Shown piece by piece: positions 1-6,804 of a DNA stretch of 17,479 bases. Each line of letters starts with the position of its first letter. Within the stretch, counting starts at the first letter, position 1. Location of the stretch: assembly GCA_964503685.1 (NCBI GenBank), contig CAZDAW010000079.1, positions 1 through 17,479 of the forward strand. Direction: 5' to 3'. Made by a program: the position numbers and the translations under genes. The stretch is from CAZDAW01 sp964503685. Lineage in GTDB: Bacteria > Chloroflexota > Anaerolineae > Anaerolineales > Anaerolineaceae. The notes below the pieces were generated by a model that ran no database searches, was not told the origin of the DNA, and worked only from the letters and a program-made list of their open reading frames with translations.

Positions 1-161
1 TGCTCATACCGAAGATTATTGACTTTGTAGGCATTAATAATTTTCTGCTCATCAGGAATGATAACTCTCCTGTTTGAAGAGTAACCTGCCTTTTCACTAA
101 TAATTCGAATATCAGCCCAAAAGCTTAACGGTCGTGCTAAAAATCGTATATCTGGTCTCAT
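1..161 (-). CDS. Partial protein, N-terminal 53 residues; possible restriction endonuclease
   Basis: A reading frame opens with ATG at 161 and runs off the left edge without a stop. The visible peptide begins MRPDIRFLARPLSFWADIR and is basic and soluble, with no signal peptide. I do not recognise a domain in the 53 visible residues. It is divergent from a D12-class adenine methyltransferase across an 80-bp gap, and the stretch has the same AT-rich composition. Type II methyltransferases are commonly encoded beside their endonuclease, so the endonuclease is the leading guess, but this rests on position only. No strong Shine-Dalgarno sequence precedes the ATG. Confidence 0.5.
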   Translation of the reverse strand, partial: MRPDIRFLARPLSFWADIRIISEKAGYSSNRRVIIPDEQKIINAYKVNNLRYE

Positions 162-186
162 TTATTAGCTCACTTATTCTGTTTTT

Positions 187-215
187 TTGATATACTATTC
201 TTAAGTGATTATATA
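187..215 (+). promoter_or_regulatory. Sigma-70-like promoter of the methyltransferase gene
   Basis: TTGATA (187-192) and TATATA (210-215) are separated by exactly 17 bp and lie 26 bp upstream of the ATG at 242. Both hexamers are close to the bacterial consensus. The surrounding DNA is AT-rich, so chance matches are more likely here than elsewhere in the window. Confidence 0.5.
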
Positions 216-241
216 ACCTTTTTGTAACAAGCTAAAAGACG

Positions 242-1138
242 ATGACATATCAGTTGGATTTATTTAGCAATTTGACTTTTATAGAACGCAAAGAAACGAC
301 GCCGCCATTTAAGATCCAACTTTTGAAATGGATTGGCAATAAACAACGTTTCGCTCATGAAATTATTAATTATTTTCCTCAATCATTTAATACATATTAT
401 GAACCTTTTCTCGGTAGTGGTGGAGTTTTGGGCGTTTTAGCTCCTCAAAAAGCTATAGGCTCAGATTCATTTGAGCCGCTTATTGAAATCTGGCAAACTC
501 TAAAAAACAATCCAGAAACCCTTAAATTATGGTATTTAGAGCGGTGGCAATTATTACAAAAAACAGGAAAAAAAGAAGGGTATGAACGAATAAAATTATC
601 GTATAATATTCATCCTAATCCGTCTGATCTATTGTTTATTAGTCGGTCCTGCTATGGTGGGGTAGTTAGATTCAGGAAAGATGATGGCTTTATATCAACA
701 CCCGTTGGCATCCATGAACCAATCTCACCAGCTTCATTCAATTATCGTGTCGATCTCTGGCACGATAGAGTAAAGAACACAGATTTTTTGTGCCTTGATT
801 ACGAAGAAGCGATGCTTTTAGCTAAACCCGGAGATTTAATCTATTGCGACCCACCTTATACAGATTGTCAAAACATTCTTTATGGAGCTCAAAAATTCGA
901 CATTGAACATTTAATGTCAATTATCTCTGAATGTAAAACTCGTGGTGTTTATATTGCGCTGTCAATTGATGGCACAAAGAAGAGTGGTAAGAAAAAAATA
1001 GATTTACCAATCCCTAACGGCCTTTTCGAGAGAGAAGTTTTTATAAACTTGGGTCGCTCTATGCTACGGCGGTTCCAACTTGAAGGTGAAACTCTTGAAG
1101 ATGAATTAGTAGCTGATCGTTTATTGCTCACCTACTAA
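242..1138 (+). CDS. D12-class adenine-specific DNA methyltransferase (Dam/DpnII-like)
   Basis: Transfers a methyl group from S-adenosylmethionine to N6 of adenine in a specific DNA site. The 298-residue protein has the alpha-class motif order: KWIGNK at 29-34 (motif X), EPFLGSG at 54-60 (motif I, cofactor binding) and the catalytic DPPY at 203-206 (motif IV). The middle stretch SCYGGVVRFRKDDGF (136-150) is in the place where Dam-family proteins carry their target-recognition region. The length fits the family at about 270-300 residues. It starts at the first ATG behind a plausible promoter, with only a weak ribosome binding site. A truncated divergent gene on its left may be the matching endonuclease. 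The gene is visibly richer in AT than the genes from 2809 onward, which fits horizontal acquisition. The recognition site cannot be read from the sequence. Confidence 0.9.
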   Translation: MTYQLDLFSNLTFIERKETTPPFKIQLLKWIGNKQRFAHEIINYFPQSFNTYYEPFLGSGGVLGVLAPQKAIGSDSFEPLIEIWQTLKNNPETLKLWYLERWQLLQKTGKKEGYERIKLSYNIHPNPSDLLFISRSCYGGVVRFRKDDGFISTPVGIHEPISPASFNYRVDLWHDRVKNTDFLCLDYEEAMLLAKPGDLIYCDPPYTDCQNILYGAQKFDIEHLMSIISECKTRGVYIALSIDGTKKSGKKKIDLPIPNGLFEREVFINLGRSMLRRFQLEGETLEDELVADRLLLTY

Positions 1139-1238
1139 AATTCTATTCCCCAATTTATGTAGTCCCCTTAAATTCACAACACTATTCATACTTATCAGGG
1201 ACATTTAGATTATAGCTGTAAATTCATTTATCACTAAT

Positions 1239-1553
1239 CTACCGCTGTGTAAGAAAACGCAGGATCGGCGATTTGACAATCAATTTATCGCCCTGGTAAA
1301 TAATCACAGCCTCTGCCAATACCGAACCCCTGATTTCCGGGCTTAAGAAATTCACAGTTTGCAAATCCACTTTGCGGCCCAACAATCTGGAAAGTTCCGC
1401 TTCCATCAAAAAGAAATCAAAGCCGGGAATATGGCCTTGCTCGAAGTCGACCAAAACGTCAATATCGCTGTGAGGTTTAAAGTCATCACGCACGACCGAG
1501 CCAAAGAAAGACAATTTGCGAATGTGATATTGGCGGCAAAACTGTGTTATCAC
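1239..1553 (-). CDS. MNT-type minimal nucleotidyltransferase
   Basis: A 104-residue DNA polymerase beta-superfamily nucleotidyltransferase. The active site appears complete: GS at 18-19, DID at 30-32 and a third acidic residue at D63 (GRKVDL). Relatives (MntA-like) neutralise HEPN ribonuclease toxins by adding nucleotides to them, but no HEPN gene is present in the window. The start codon is GTG at 1553, which overlaps the TGA of the upstream ATPase as GTGA, so the two are probably translationally coupled and work together. Downstream, 100 bp separate it from the convergent methyltransferase. The basic C-terminal tail (about 90-104) extends beyond the catalytic fold. The family is certain; the biological role, whether antitoxin or modifier of another substrate, is not. 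Confidence 0.85.
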   Translation of the reverse strand: MITQFCRQYHIRKLSFFGSVVRDDFKPHSDIDVLVDFEQGHIPGFDFFLMEAELSRLLGRKVDLQTVNFLSPEIRGSVLAEAVIIYQGDKLIVKSPILRFLTQR

Positions 1554-2689
1554 TCAGATAAGAATGTTTCAAAATTATCCCGGCTGATGATGGAAAGCTC
1601 AGAACCAGGATAGGCGTTCAAGAATTCCTTTTGGGTTGTGTGACGCATTTCGCCGTTTTGCCATTTAAACTCATATCCATATATTTTGCCCCCGTATTCT
1701 TCAATGCAATCGATCTCTTTTTGGTCATAGGTACGCCAGAAATATGAGTTCACCATTCTTCCAACAGACTGATTGACCTTACGCCGTTCGACGACCAAAA
1801 AATTTTCCCAAAGCTGACCCACATCGTTTCGCAACGAAAGGTCATTGAAATTTTGGATCAAACTATTACGCACGCCAATATCAAAGAAGTAGAAACGAGA
1901 GTTCTTAACAATTTCCTTACGTAAGTTGCGCGAGAATCCACCTACTTTGAAGATCACAAAAACCTTTTCGAGCAAATCGAGATAGCGTTCGACCGTCTTG
2001 TGATTTAATGCCAGGTTTGCGGCAAGTTCAGCAATCGATACTTCCTGACCGATTTGAAACGCCAGTAACCGTAATAAATCCACAATCTTATCAGAGTGGC
2101 GTACACCTTCCATGTCTAAAATATCTCGATAGAGATAGGAACCAACTAATTCACCCAGAAGACGCTGGCGATGGTTGAGGTCTTCAGTCGTGATAATTGC
2201 CGGGTAACCTCCCCAAACCAGCCAACGTTCAAGCTGGCTGTGGGTTTCCAGCGCCCCCAAATCTTGCTTGAGTTCCCTATAACTGACCGGATAGAGATTG
2301 AATGTCAGTTTACGCCCGGTTAGCGGCTCACTAATTTTGTTAGCCAGATCAAAAGATGCTGAACCTGTCGCAATGACACGAGCATCAGGGAAACTGTCGA
2401 TTAAAATCTTGAGGTTCAAACCGATTTCTGGTATGCGTTGCGCTTCGTCGATGACTAATAATTCGGCATCGCCCAACACCTCTCCGATTTTTTGGCGATT
2501 CTGGCTTGATAACGCCTCACGATAAATCAACTCATCAGCATTGACAAATTTGCAACGAAATGGAGCAACTTCTATTAAGTCCCTGGCAAGGGTTGTCTTG
2601 CCAACCTGCCGTGGCCCATATAAAACCAGCACTTTACCTGGGATAAGGTTAGCCCTTAATTGTTCAAGCATCAATCGCTTTATTTTCAT
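1550..2689 (-). CDS. AAA_14/DUF4143 family ATPase
   Basis: A 379-residue P-loop ATPase. Walker A is GPRQVGKT at 25-32 and Walker B is LLVIDEAQ at 77-84. A helix-turn-helix-like segment (around 215-250, AANLALNHKTVERYLDLLE) follows, then the DUF4143 region. The C-terminus carries a pattern resembling a PD-(D/E)xK nuclease fold: E325/D327 and E340-x-K342. The architecture and length are typical of the large AAA_14-DUF4143 family, which is abundant in bacteria and archaea and functionally poorly defined; links to toxin-antitoxin or mobile DNA have been proposed. The ATG at 2689 follows a consensus-like promoter so closely that the message is predicted to be leaderless. Its TGA overlaps the GTG of the nucleotidyltransferase. 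The P-loop and Walker B are intact, so it is not an obvious relic. Confidence 0.88.
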   Translation of the reverse strand: MKIKRLMLEQLRANLIPGKVLVLYGPRQVGKTTLARDLIEVAPFRCKFVNADELIYREALSSQNRQKIGEVLGDAELLVIDEAQRIPEIGLNLKILIDSFPDARVIATGSASFDLANKISEPLTGRKLTFNLYPVSYRELKQDLGALETHSQLERWLVWGGYPAIITTEDLNHRQRLLGELVGSYLYRDILDMEGVRHSDKIVDLLRLLAFQIGQEVSIAELAANLALNHKTVERYLDLLEKVFVIFKVGGFSRNLRKEIVKNSRFYFFDIGVRNSLIQNFNDLSLRNDVGQLWENFLVVERRKVNQSVGRMVNSYFWRTYDQKEIDCIEEYGGKIYGYEFKWQNGEMRHTTQKEFLNAYPGSELSIISRDNFETFLSE

Positions 2690-2695
2690 AAATAC

Positions 2696-2724
2696 ATTAT
2701 ACTGAAATACACGAATTTATTCAA
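2696..2724 (-). promoter_or_regulatory. Promoter of the ATPase-nucleotidyltransferase unit, predicted leaderless
   Basis: On the minus strand TTGAAT (2724-2719) and a perfect TATAAT (2701-2696) are 17 bp apart. A start site seven bases past the -10 box falls on the A of the ATG at 2689. No Shine-Dalgarno sequence precedes that ATG, in keeping with a leaderless message. Confidence 0.65.
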
Positions 2725-2743
2725 ATACGTATACTTTAACCTC

Positions 2744-2778
2744 AATAAAAATCGCTCCGGGTTTTCCCCGGAGCGATT
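2744..2778 (-). terminator. Rho-independent terminator of the CHAP protein gene
   Basis: A perfect 12-bp GC-rich stem (2750-2761 with 2767-2778) encloses a 5-base loop and is followed, on the minus strand, by TTTTTAT. It lies about 30 bp after the stop of the CHAP protein gene and isolates that gene from the ATPase promoter downstream. Confidence 0.9.
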
Positions 2779-2808
2779 CCTGTAACACCCTTTCAATTGA
2801 GCAATTCA

Positions 2809-4995
2809 TCACGGCACAGACAGACGTCTGATCGCCGACTTTGCAACTACCTTGCTGCTCCGGTAGGCAACCACCCGCCAGTAGTAGGTGTTTCCGCTCA
2901 ACAGGTTTTTCAGCGACCCCTGCAACTTGGTCGTCTTGACGGCTGCCTTGAACTTCACCCCATCCAGCGATGTTTGCAAAACGTAGCGCGTCGCCCCGGG
3001 GTAGGATTCCCACTTCACCAGCGCCGGCTGGCTGGCAATGACCGTCTCATCTGCCGGCCCGAGCAGGTTAACTTCTGCCGTATTAAGGATTCTTAATGTC
3101 AGATCGCCGTAACTTTTAGCATCGTATCCGGCAATTTCGATGTAATAAACCGTCCCTGGCTGAGCTGTAAAGGCCGTTTTCGATTGCCTGGCGCCGTTAA
3201 AATCATTGTTGCAGGCCAGCTGCGTCAACGAACCGCGCGTCCCGCTCCATACACCCAGGACGGTATTGTAATTGCTGCCCCCGGTAAAGACGGTGATGTT
3301 CTTCGTTACGTCTGTTTCATAACGGTACCATACCGTGCGCGCCCCTTTGCGCTTGACGCAGCTTAAAACCGGATCATCGCTTGCCGTCAGCGCATTCAAA
3401 TTGCTTTGCGTGGCAGTAAACGGAACCGAAGCGATGCTCACTGCGCTGCCAAAGTCATCGTTGGCAATCGCGCCGCCGCAGGTCGTATCGTTGAAGATTT
3501 CGATCGATGAGATCGTCGCCTTGCCATTTTTCACGATCTCGCTGCCATAATCGTATTTTTCCAGCGCCAAATCCGGGACGGTCTGGGTAAAGCAACGGGT
3601 AAATCCTTTCTTATTTACCAGATCCCACACCCGCGCCGACCATCCGGCTGCCAGGTAAATGGAACGCGCCTGGTTGTCAAAACTCAGAGCTGTCATATTA
3701 CTGGAACCCGGCGTATTAACCTGTATGGCCGCGCCGGCATCTTCTCGACACTGCGCCTGCTTGAATAGAGCCGCACCCTTATAACTGTAACTGAGGCACG
3801 GGCTGGCGTCGCTCGAAGGGTCATGCAGCCAGCCGCTGATTGCCATACTCGACTGCACCGTCCAGTTTGACACGGTATGCGTGCGCGTGCCAGTCGTCGC
3901 CCAATTTTGCTCAACGATCGTGATCGTTCCGTTCCCGCTGCTATCGACATTCGAGGCGCTGACCAGAGATGTATGCCCATACGGGTCGGTCGCCCCGTAA
4001 CTCAATACATCTCCAGGCATCGGCGCTTTACCGACCGTGCCATTGCTGATTTTTACCAGCTTATCGCCGTTATAGTTCCACACAACCATGTTGCCGTTGG
4101 CCGAATAAGGGGCAATACCGTAAGCCAGGTAGAGATACCGTTTGGTCAATTCGGGGCATTGCCATTCCAGTTGCTTCACCCCCACACCAAAGTTGACCAG
4201 CACGCTGGTGCTCTTGGGGCCGCAGGCTTTAACCCCCCGGTAACTCGCGCCCATTGCATACGAGCCAGGGTGGTTGTTGACATTGCATTCACCGCTCCAC
4301 CACGAAGGAGCAGGTAGATCGCCAGCCAATTTGACCTCTCTGAGATTTTCCGGCGGCTGAAAATCGGCCTGCGCCTGCAAGCTCGTCGAAGGCAAGGCAG
4401 CATCCGGGCTATCAACCGAGAATAAGGCGGGGTCGATAAGGGGAGCTAACCCGTCATCAGCCAGTCGGCTGATGCGCACTGTCCATACTCGCTCGCCGTA
4501 CTCGCCGACCCATTCACTGATCATCACAGGCCGGGCGTCTTCGCCGCGCAGGCTTAGCGGCACAACGCTGGTCGTCCCATTCACCGGGCTGCCGAACAGA
4601 TTGATGCTCCCGGTTTCGGCTGGTTCGGCGCCCTGCTGTCTCCTGAATTCGAGCAGGTTGCTTTCATAATTTTCGCCAACGGTTATCCCTTCTCCCCGCA
4701 GATTTTCGATTTCCGGTGTGACCTCAATGGGGGCAGTTATAATTTCAATCTGGTAAAACGGCTCCCACTGCATCGCGGTAGCAATCTGAATGGCGTCTTC
4801 AGGCGCTGACGCAATGAATTCTCCCGGAATATAGGGAGAAGAGACGATCAATTCAACTCCGTCGAGGGAAATATCGGCGCGCATCAATTCCCCGCCATCT
4901 TGCAAGGGAAGGGATGCAGCCGCTTTTGCCCATACCGGAGCTGGATTGATAAGGCTCAATACGAGGATAAACGCGGTAAGGGTTTTGGTTTTCAT
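2809..4995 (-). CDS. Secreted CHAP-domain hydrolase with crystallin-like, PPC-like and fibronectin-like modules
   Basis: A 728-residue exported protein, probably a cysteine amidase/endopeptidase acting on peptidoglycan or a related amide substrate. Residues 1-24 form a signal peptide ending in VWA-KA. Residues 25-230 are an unassigned N-terminal region. A CHAP domain (about 235-392) shows the Cys in EWQCPELTKRY (C280), the His in YGHTSLV (H341) and IVEQN (E362, N364) as the expected triad. Residues 400-510 resemble a degenerate beta/gamma-crystallin pair (ARSIYLAAGWSARVWD, FTRCFT, ISSIEIF). Residues 512-638 match the bacterial pre-peptidase C-terminal beta-sandwich (DDFGSAV, VWYRYE, YYIEIAGYD). 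Residues 643-728 resemble fibronectin type III (YYWRVVAY). There is no sortase signal or C-terminal membrane anchor, so release or carbohydrate-mediated attachment is likely. It has its own promoter and a strong terminator. The CHAP assignment is firm; the flanking modules are by pattern. Confidence 0.85.
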   Translation of the reverse strand: MKTKTLTAFILVLSLINPAPVWAKAAASLPLQDGGELMRADISLDGVELIVSSPYIPGEFIASAPEDAIQIATAMQWEPFYQIEIITAPIEVTPEIENLRGEGITVGENYESNLLEFRRQQGAEPAETGSINLFGSPVNGTTSVVPLSLRGEDARPVMISEWVGEYGERVWTVRISRLADDGLAPLIDPALFSVDSPDAALPSTSLQAQADFQPPENLREVKLAGDLPAPSWWSGECNVNNHPGSYAMGASYRGVKACGPKSTSVLVNFGVGVKQLEWQCPELTKRYLYLAYGIAPYSANGNMVVWNYNGDKLVKISNGTVGKAPMPGDVLSYGATDPYGHTSLVSASNVDSSGNGTITIVEQNWATTGTRTHTVSNWTVQSSMAISGWLHDPSSDASPCLSYSYKGAALFKQAQCREDAGAAIQVNTPGSSNMTALSFDNQARSIYLAAGWSARVWDLVNKKGFTRCFTQTVPDLALEKYDYGSEIVKNGKATISSIEIFNDTTCGGAIANDDFGSAVSIASVPFTATQSNLNALTASDDPVLSCVKRKGARTVWYRYETDVTKNITVFTGGSNYNTVLGVWSGTRGSLTQLACNNDFNGARQSKTAFTAQPGTVYYIEIAGYDAKSYGDLTLRILNTAEVNLLGPADETVIASQPALVKWESYPGATRYVLQTSLDGVKFKAAVKTTKLQGSLKNLLSGNTYYWRVVAYRSSKVVAKSAIRRLSVP

Positions 4996-5004
4996 GATAC
5001 TTTT

Positions 5005-5033
5005 ATTATCGTCAATTTTGAAGTGGATTTCAA
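5005..5033 (-). promoter_or_regulatory. Promoter of the CHAP protein gene, near-leaderless
   Basis: On the minus strand TTGAAA (5033-5028) and GATAAT (5010-5005) are separated by 17 bp. A start seven bases past the -10 box would leave a leader of about three bases before the ATG at 4995, which also lacks a Shine-Dalgarno sequence. Confidence 0.6.
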
Positions 5034-5042
5034 CCTGATCGG

Positions 5043-5071
5043 TTTACAAATTTGTAAAGATGACAAATTTG
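5043..5071. promoter_or_regulatory. Perfect 16-bp palindrome plus half copy; candidate operator
   Basis: TTTACAAATTTGTAAA (5043-5058) is a perfect inverted repeat. Its core ACAAATTTG recurs at 5063-5071, 17 bp from the first copy. The element sits between the divergent promoters, just upstream of the -35 of the minus-strand CHAP gene and about 35 bp upstream of the -10 of the plus-strand unit. It could bind a dimeric regulator acting on both sides. Confidence 0.45.
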
Positions 5072-5092
5072 CCTGCAATATTCCACAAGATA

Positions 5093-5101
5093 TGCTAAAA
5101 T
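5093..5101 (+). promoter_or_regulatory. Extended -10 promoter of the acidic protein-corC unit
   Basis: TGCTAAAAT is an extended -10 element (TG, one base, then TAAAAT). The best -35-like hexamer, TTGCCT at 5069-5074, is 21 bp away, which is too far for a normal promoter. An activator or the extended -10 alone would have to compensate. Confidence 0.4.
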
Positions 5102-5148
5102 ATAGGTATAGGAGCATATTGGTTTCTTTAAATATGGAGCTAACTTAC

Positions 5149-5472
5149 ATGTCATCAACTACTACAAATGGGGAAAAAGAATCGTCGTCTGATGGAGATG
5201 ATGATTCGCTATCAGACCTTGATTACGATTATTTTGTAGAACTCTTCTCAAGCCAACTCAACCTTTCCACTTTAGACGTACAAAATGAACTTGCCGAGGG
5301 CAAATCCTGGTGGGATATTGCCTACGAGCAGGGTTTATCTCTAGAGGATTATTATGACGTATTGGAAGCGATTCGTCATGATATCAAGGTATGGATTCGC
5401 GAGAAGCAACACACGACAGACATCAAGATCATCAAAAGAGAACTGGCTCGTTTATCCGAAATAAGCCAATAA
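5149..5472 (+). CDS. Acidic 107-residue protein of unknown function
   Basis: Not a family I recognise. The start is set at ATG 5149 because GGAG (5136-5139) stands nine bases before it. The open frame extends further upstream, but that part runs through the promoter and overlaps the divergent gene. The N-terminus (about 1-30) is rich in Ser, Asp and Glu and probably disordered. Residues 30-107 look helical and soluble, with KSWWDIAYEQGLSLEDYYDVLEAI suggesting a compact helical bundle reminiscent of short repeat motifs in which a Trp and a Leu-rich helix alternate. There is no signal peptide or membrane segment. The stop is 12 bp before the CorC-type gene in the same direction, so the two are probably co-transcribed. 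Codon use looks normal and the coding nature is supported by the ribosome binding site and the tight spacing. Confidence 0.7.
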   Translation: MSSTTTNGEKESSSDGDDDSLSDLDYDYFVELFSSQLNLSTLDVQNELAEGKSWWDIAYEQGLSLEDYYDVLEAIRHDIKVWIREKQHTTDIKIIKRELARLSEISQ

Positions 5473-5484
5473 ACCCTACGAGTA

Positions 5485-6804
5485 ATGATGGCTTCTGAGA
5501 TCCTGATCGTATTGTGTCTCATCGCCCTCAACGGTCTGTTTTCGCTTTCCGAAATGGCTATCGTTTCAGCGCGCAAATCGCGCTTGCAACAAAAAGCCGA
5601 AGACGGCGACCAGAAGGCGATTAAAGCGCTGGCGCTGGCAGAAAACCCCAACCGGTTCCTGTCCACTGTACAGGTCGGCATCACCCTCATCGGTATCCTG
5701 AGCGGCGCGTTCAGCGGCGCCACAATTGCCAGACAGATCGGGACTGAGTTGAGTAAAATACCCCGCCTGGCGCCATACAGTGAAGGGATCGGCGTTGCCA
5801 TCGTCGTGCTTATCATTACTTACCTGTCGCTGGTATTAGGTGAACTGGTTCCCAAGCGCCTGGCGTTAAATAACGCCGAGCGGGTTGCTGCGTCGGTGTC
5901 GCCGCTGATGGATACCCTATCAAACATCACAACGCCGATCGTAGCCTTGTTAAGCGGGTCAACCAACCTTATTCTGCGTTTGTTGAATGCCCACCCTTCT
6001 TCTGAGCCCGAAGTTACCGAGGATGATCTAAAATCCATGCTCGATCTAGGCACCGAAGAGGGAGTGATCGAAAAAGTGGAACAGGTGATGGTCGAACGGA
6101 TTTTCCGCATGAGCGACCGCAGCGTGAGCGCTTTGATGACCCCGCGCACCGATGTCGTCTTCCTGGATAAAGACGCCACGCATGAAGAAATCTATGCAAA
6201 AATTGTCCAATTTCCATTCTCACGTTTTCCGGTTTACTCAGAAACGCCAGACAACGTGATCGGCATCGTCCAATCTCGCGATCTGCTGCTTCAACGAATC
6301 AACAATTCGGCTTTCGATATTCAGCAAGCGCTCCAGCAACCCTTATTCATCCCGGAACCAACCCCGGCGCTCACCGTTTTACAGCAATTCAAAACCAGCG
6401 GCGCAGAAATTGCGGTCATCATCGACGAATACGGCGGCGTCCTTGGGTTGATCAGCATCAACGACATCCTGAAAGCCATCGTCGGCGATATCGCTGCGCC
6501 GCAAGGCGCAAATGAACCGGAGGCCGTCCGTCGCGAAGACGGTTCATGGCTCTTCGATGGGATGATCTTGATCGACGAACTTAAAGACTACCTCAACCTG
6601 GACGAATTGCCCGGTGAAAAAGACGGCAATTATGAAACATTGAGCGGACTGGTTATGACCCAATTAGGACGGGTGCCGGCCAGCGGCGATCATTTCGAAT
6701 GGGAGCAATATTGTTTCGAGGTAGTCGATATGGACGGCCGGCGAGTGGATAAAGTGCTCGTCTGCCCATTAACTCTGCACCCCAAATCATCTATCGCTCC
6801 TTGA
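5485..6804 (+). CDS. CNNM/CBS-domain membrane protein of the HlyC/CorC family
   Basis: A 439-residue inner-membrane protein. The N-terminal DUF21/CNNM domain (about 1-185) has hydrophobic segments near 3-25, 62-85, 98-118 and 135-160, the family signature SLSEMAIVSARKSRL after the first segment, and GELVPKRLAL after the third. A CBS pair follows (about 205-330; LMTPRTDVVFLD, FPFSRFPVYSE, VIIDEYGGVLGLISI). The CorC/HlyC accessory domain covers about 345-430. Family members are linked to magnesium or cobalt efflux; the older haemolysin label should not be taken literally. Two adjacent ATG codons (5485, 5488) are possible starts. The gene follows the acidic small protein by 12 bp. Its last 14 bp overlap tail-to-tail with the convergent galactosidase gene, with no room for a terminator between them. 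Confidence 0.92.
   Translation: MMASEILIVLCLIALNGLFSLSEMAIVSARKSRLQQKAEDGDQKAIKALALAENPNRFLSTVQVGITLIGILSGAFSGATIARQIGTELSKIPRLAPYSEGIGVAIVVLIITYLSLVLGELVPKRLALNNAERVAASVSPLMDTLSNITTPIVALLSGSTNLILRLLNAHPSSEPEVTEDDLKSMLDLGTEEGVIEKVEQVMVERIFRMSDRSVSALMTPRTDVVFLDKDATHEEIYAKIVQFPFSRFPVYSETPDNVIGIVQSRDLLLQRINNSAFDIQQALQQPLFIPEPTPALTVLQQFKTSGAEIAVIIDEYGGVLGLISINDILKAIVGDIAAPQGANEPEAVRREDGSWLFDGMILIDELKDYLNLDELPGEKDGNYETLSGLVMTQLGRVPASGDHFEWEQYCFEVVDMDGRRVDKVLVCPLTLHPKSSIAP

Noticed and set aside
1139..1238. A HEPN partner for the MNT enzyme
   Set aside because: The 100-bp gap has no open frame long enough, and neither neighbour resembles HEPN.
2797..4669. Long frames opposite the CHAP gene
   Set aside because: They are shadows of a gene with clear domains and have no start signals or recognisable content.
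4900..5148. Upstream extension of the acidic protein
   Set aside because: The open frame continues, but it overlaps the divergent CHAP gene and its promoter; GGAG points to the ATG at 5149.
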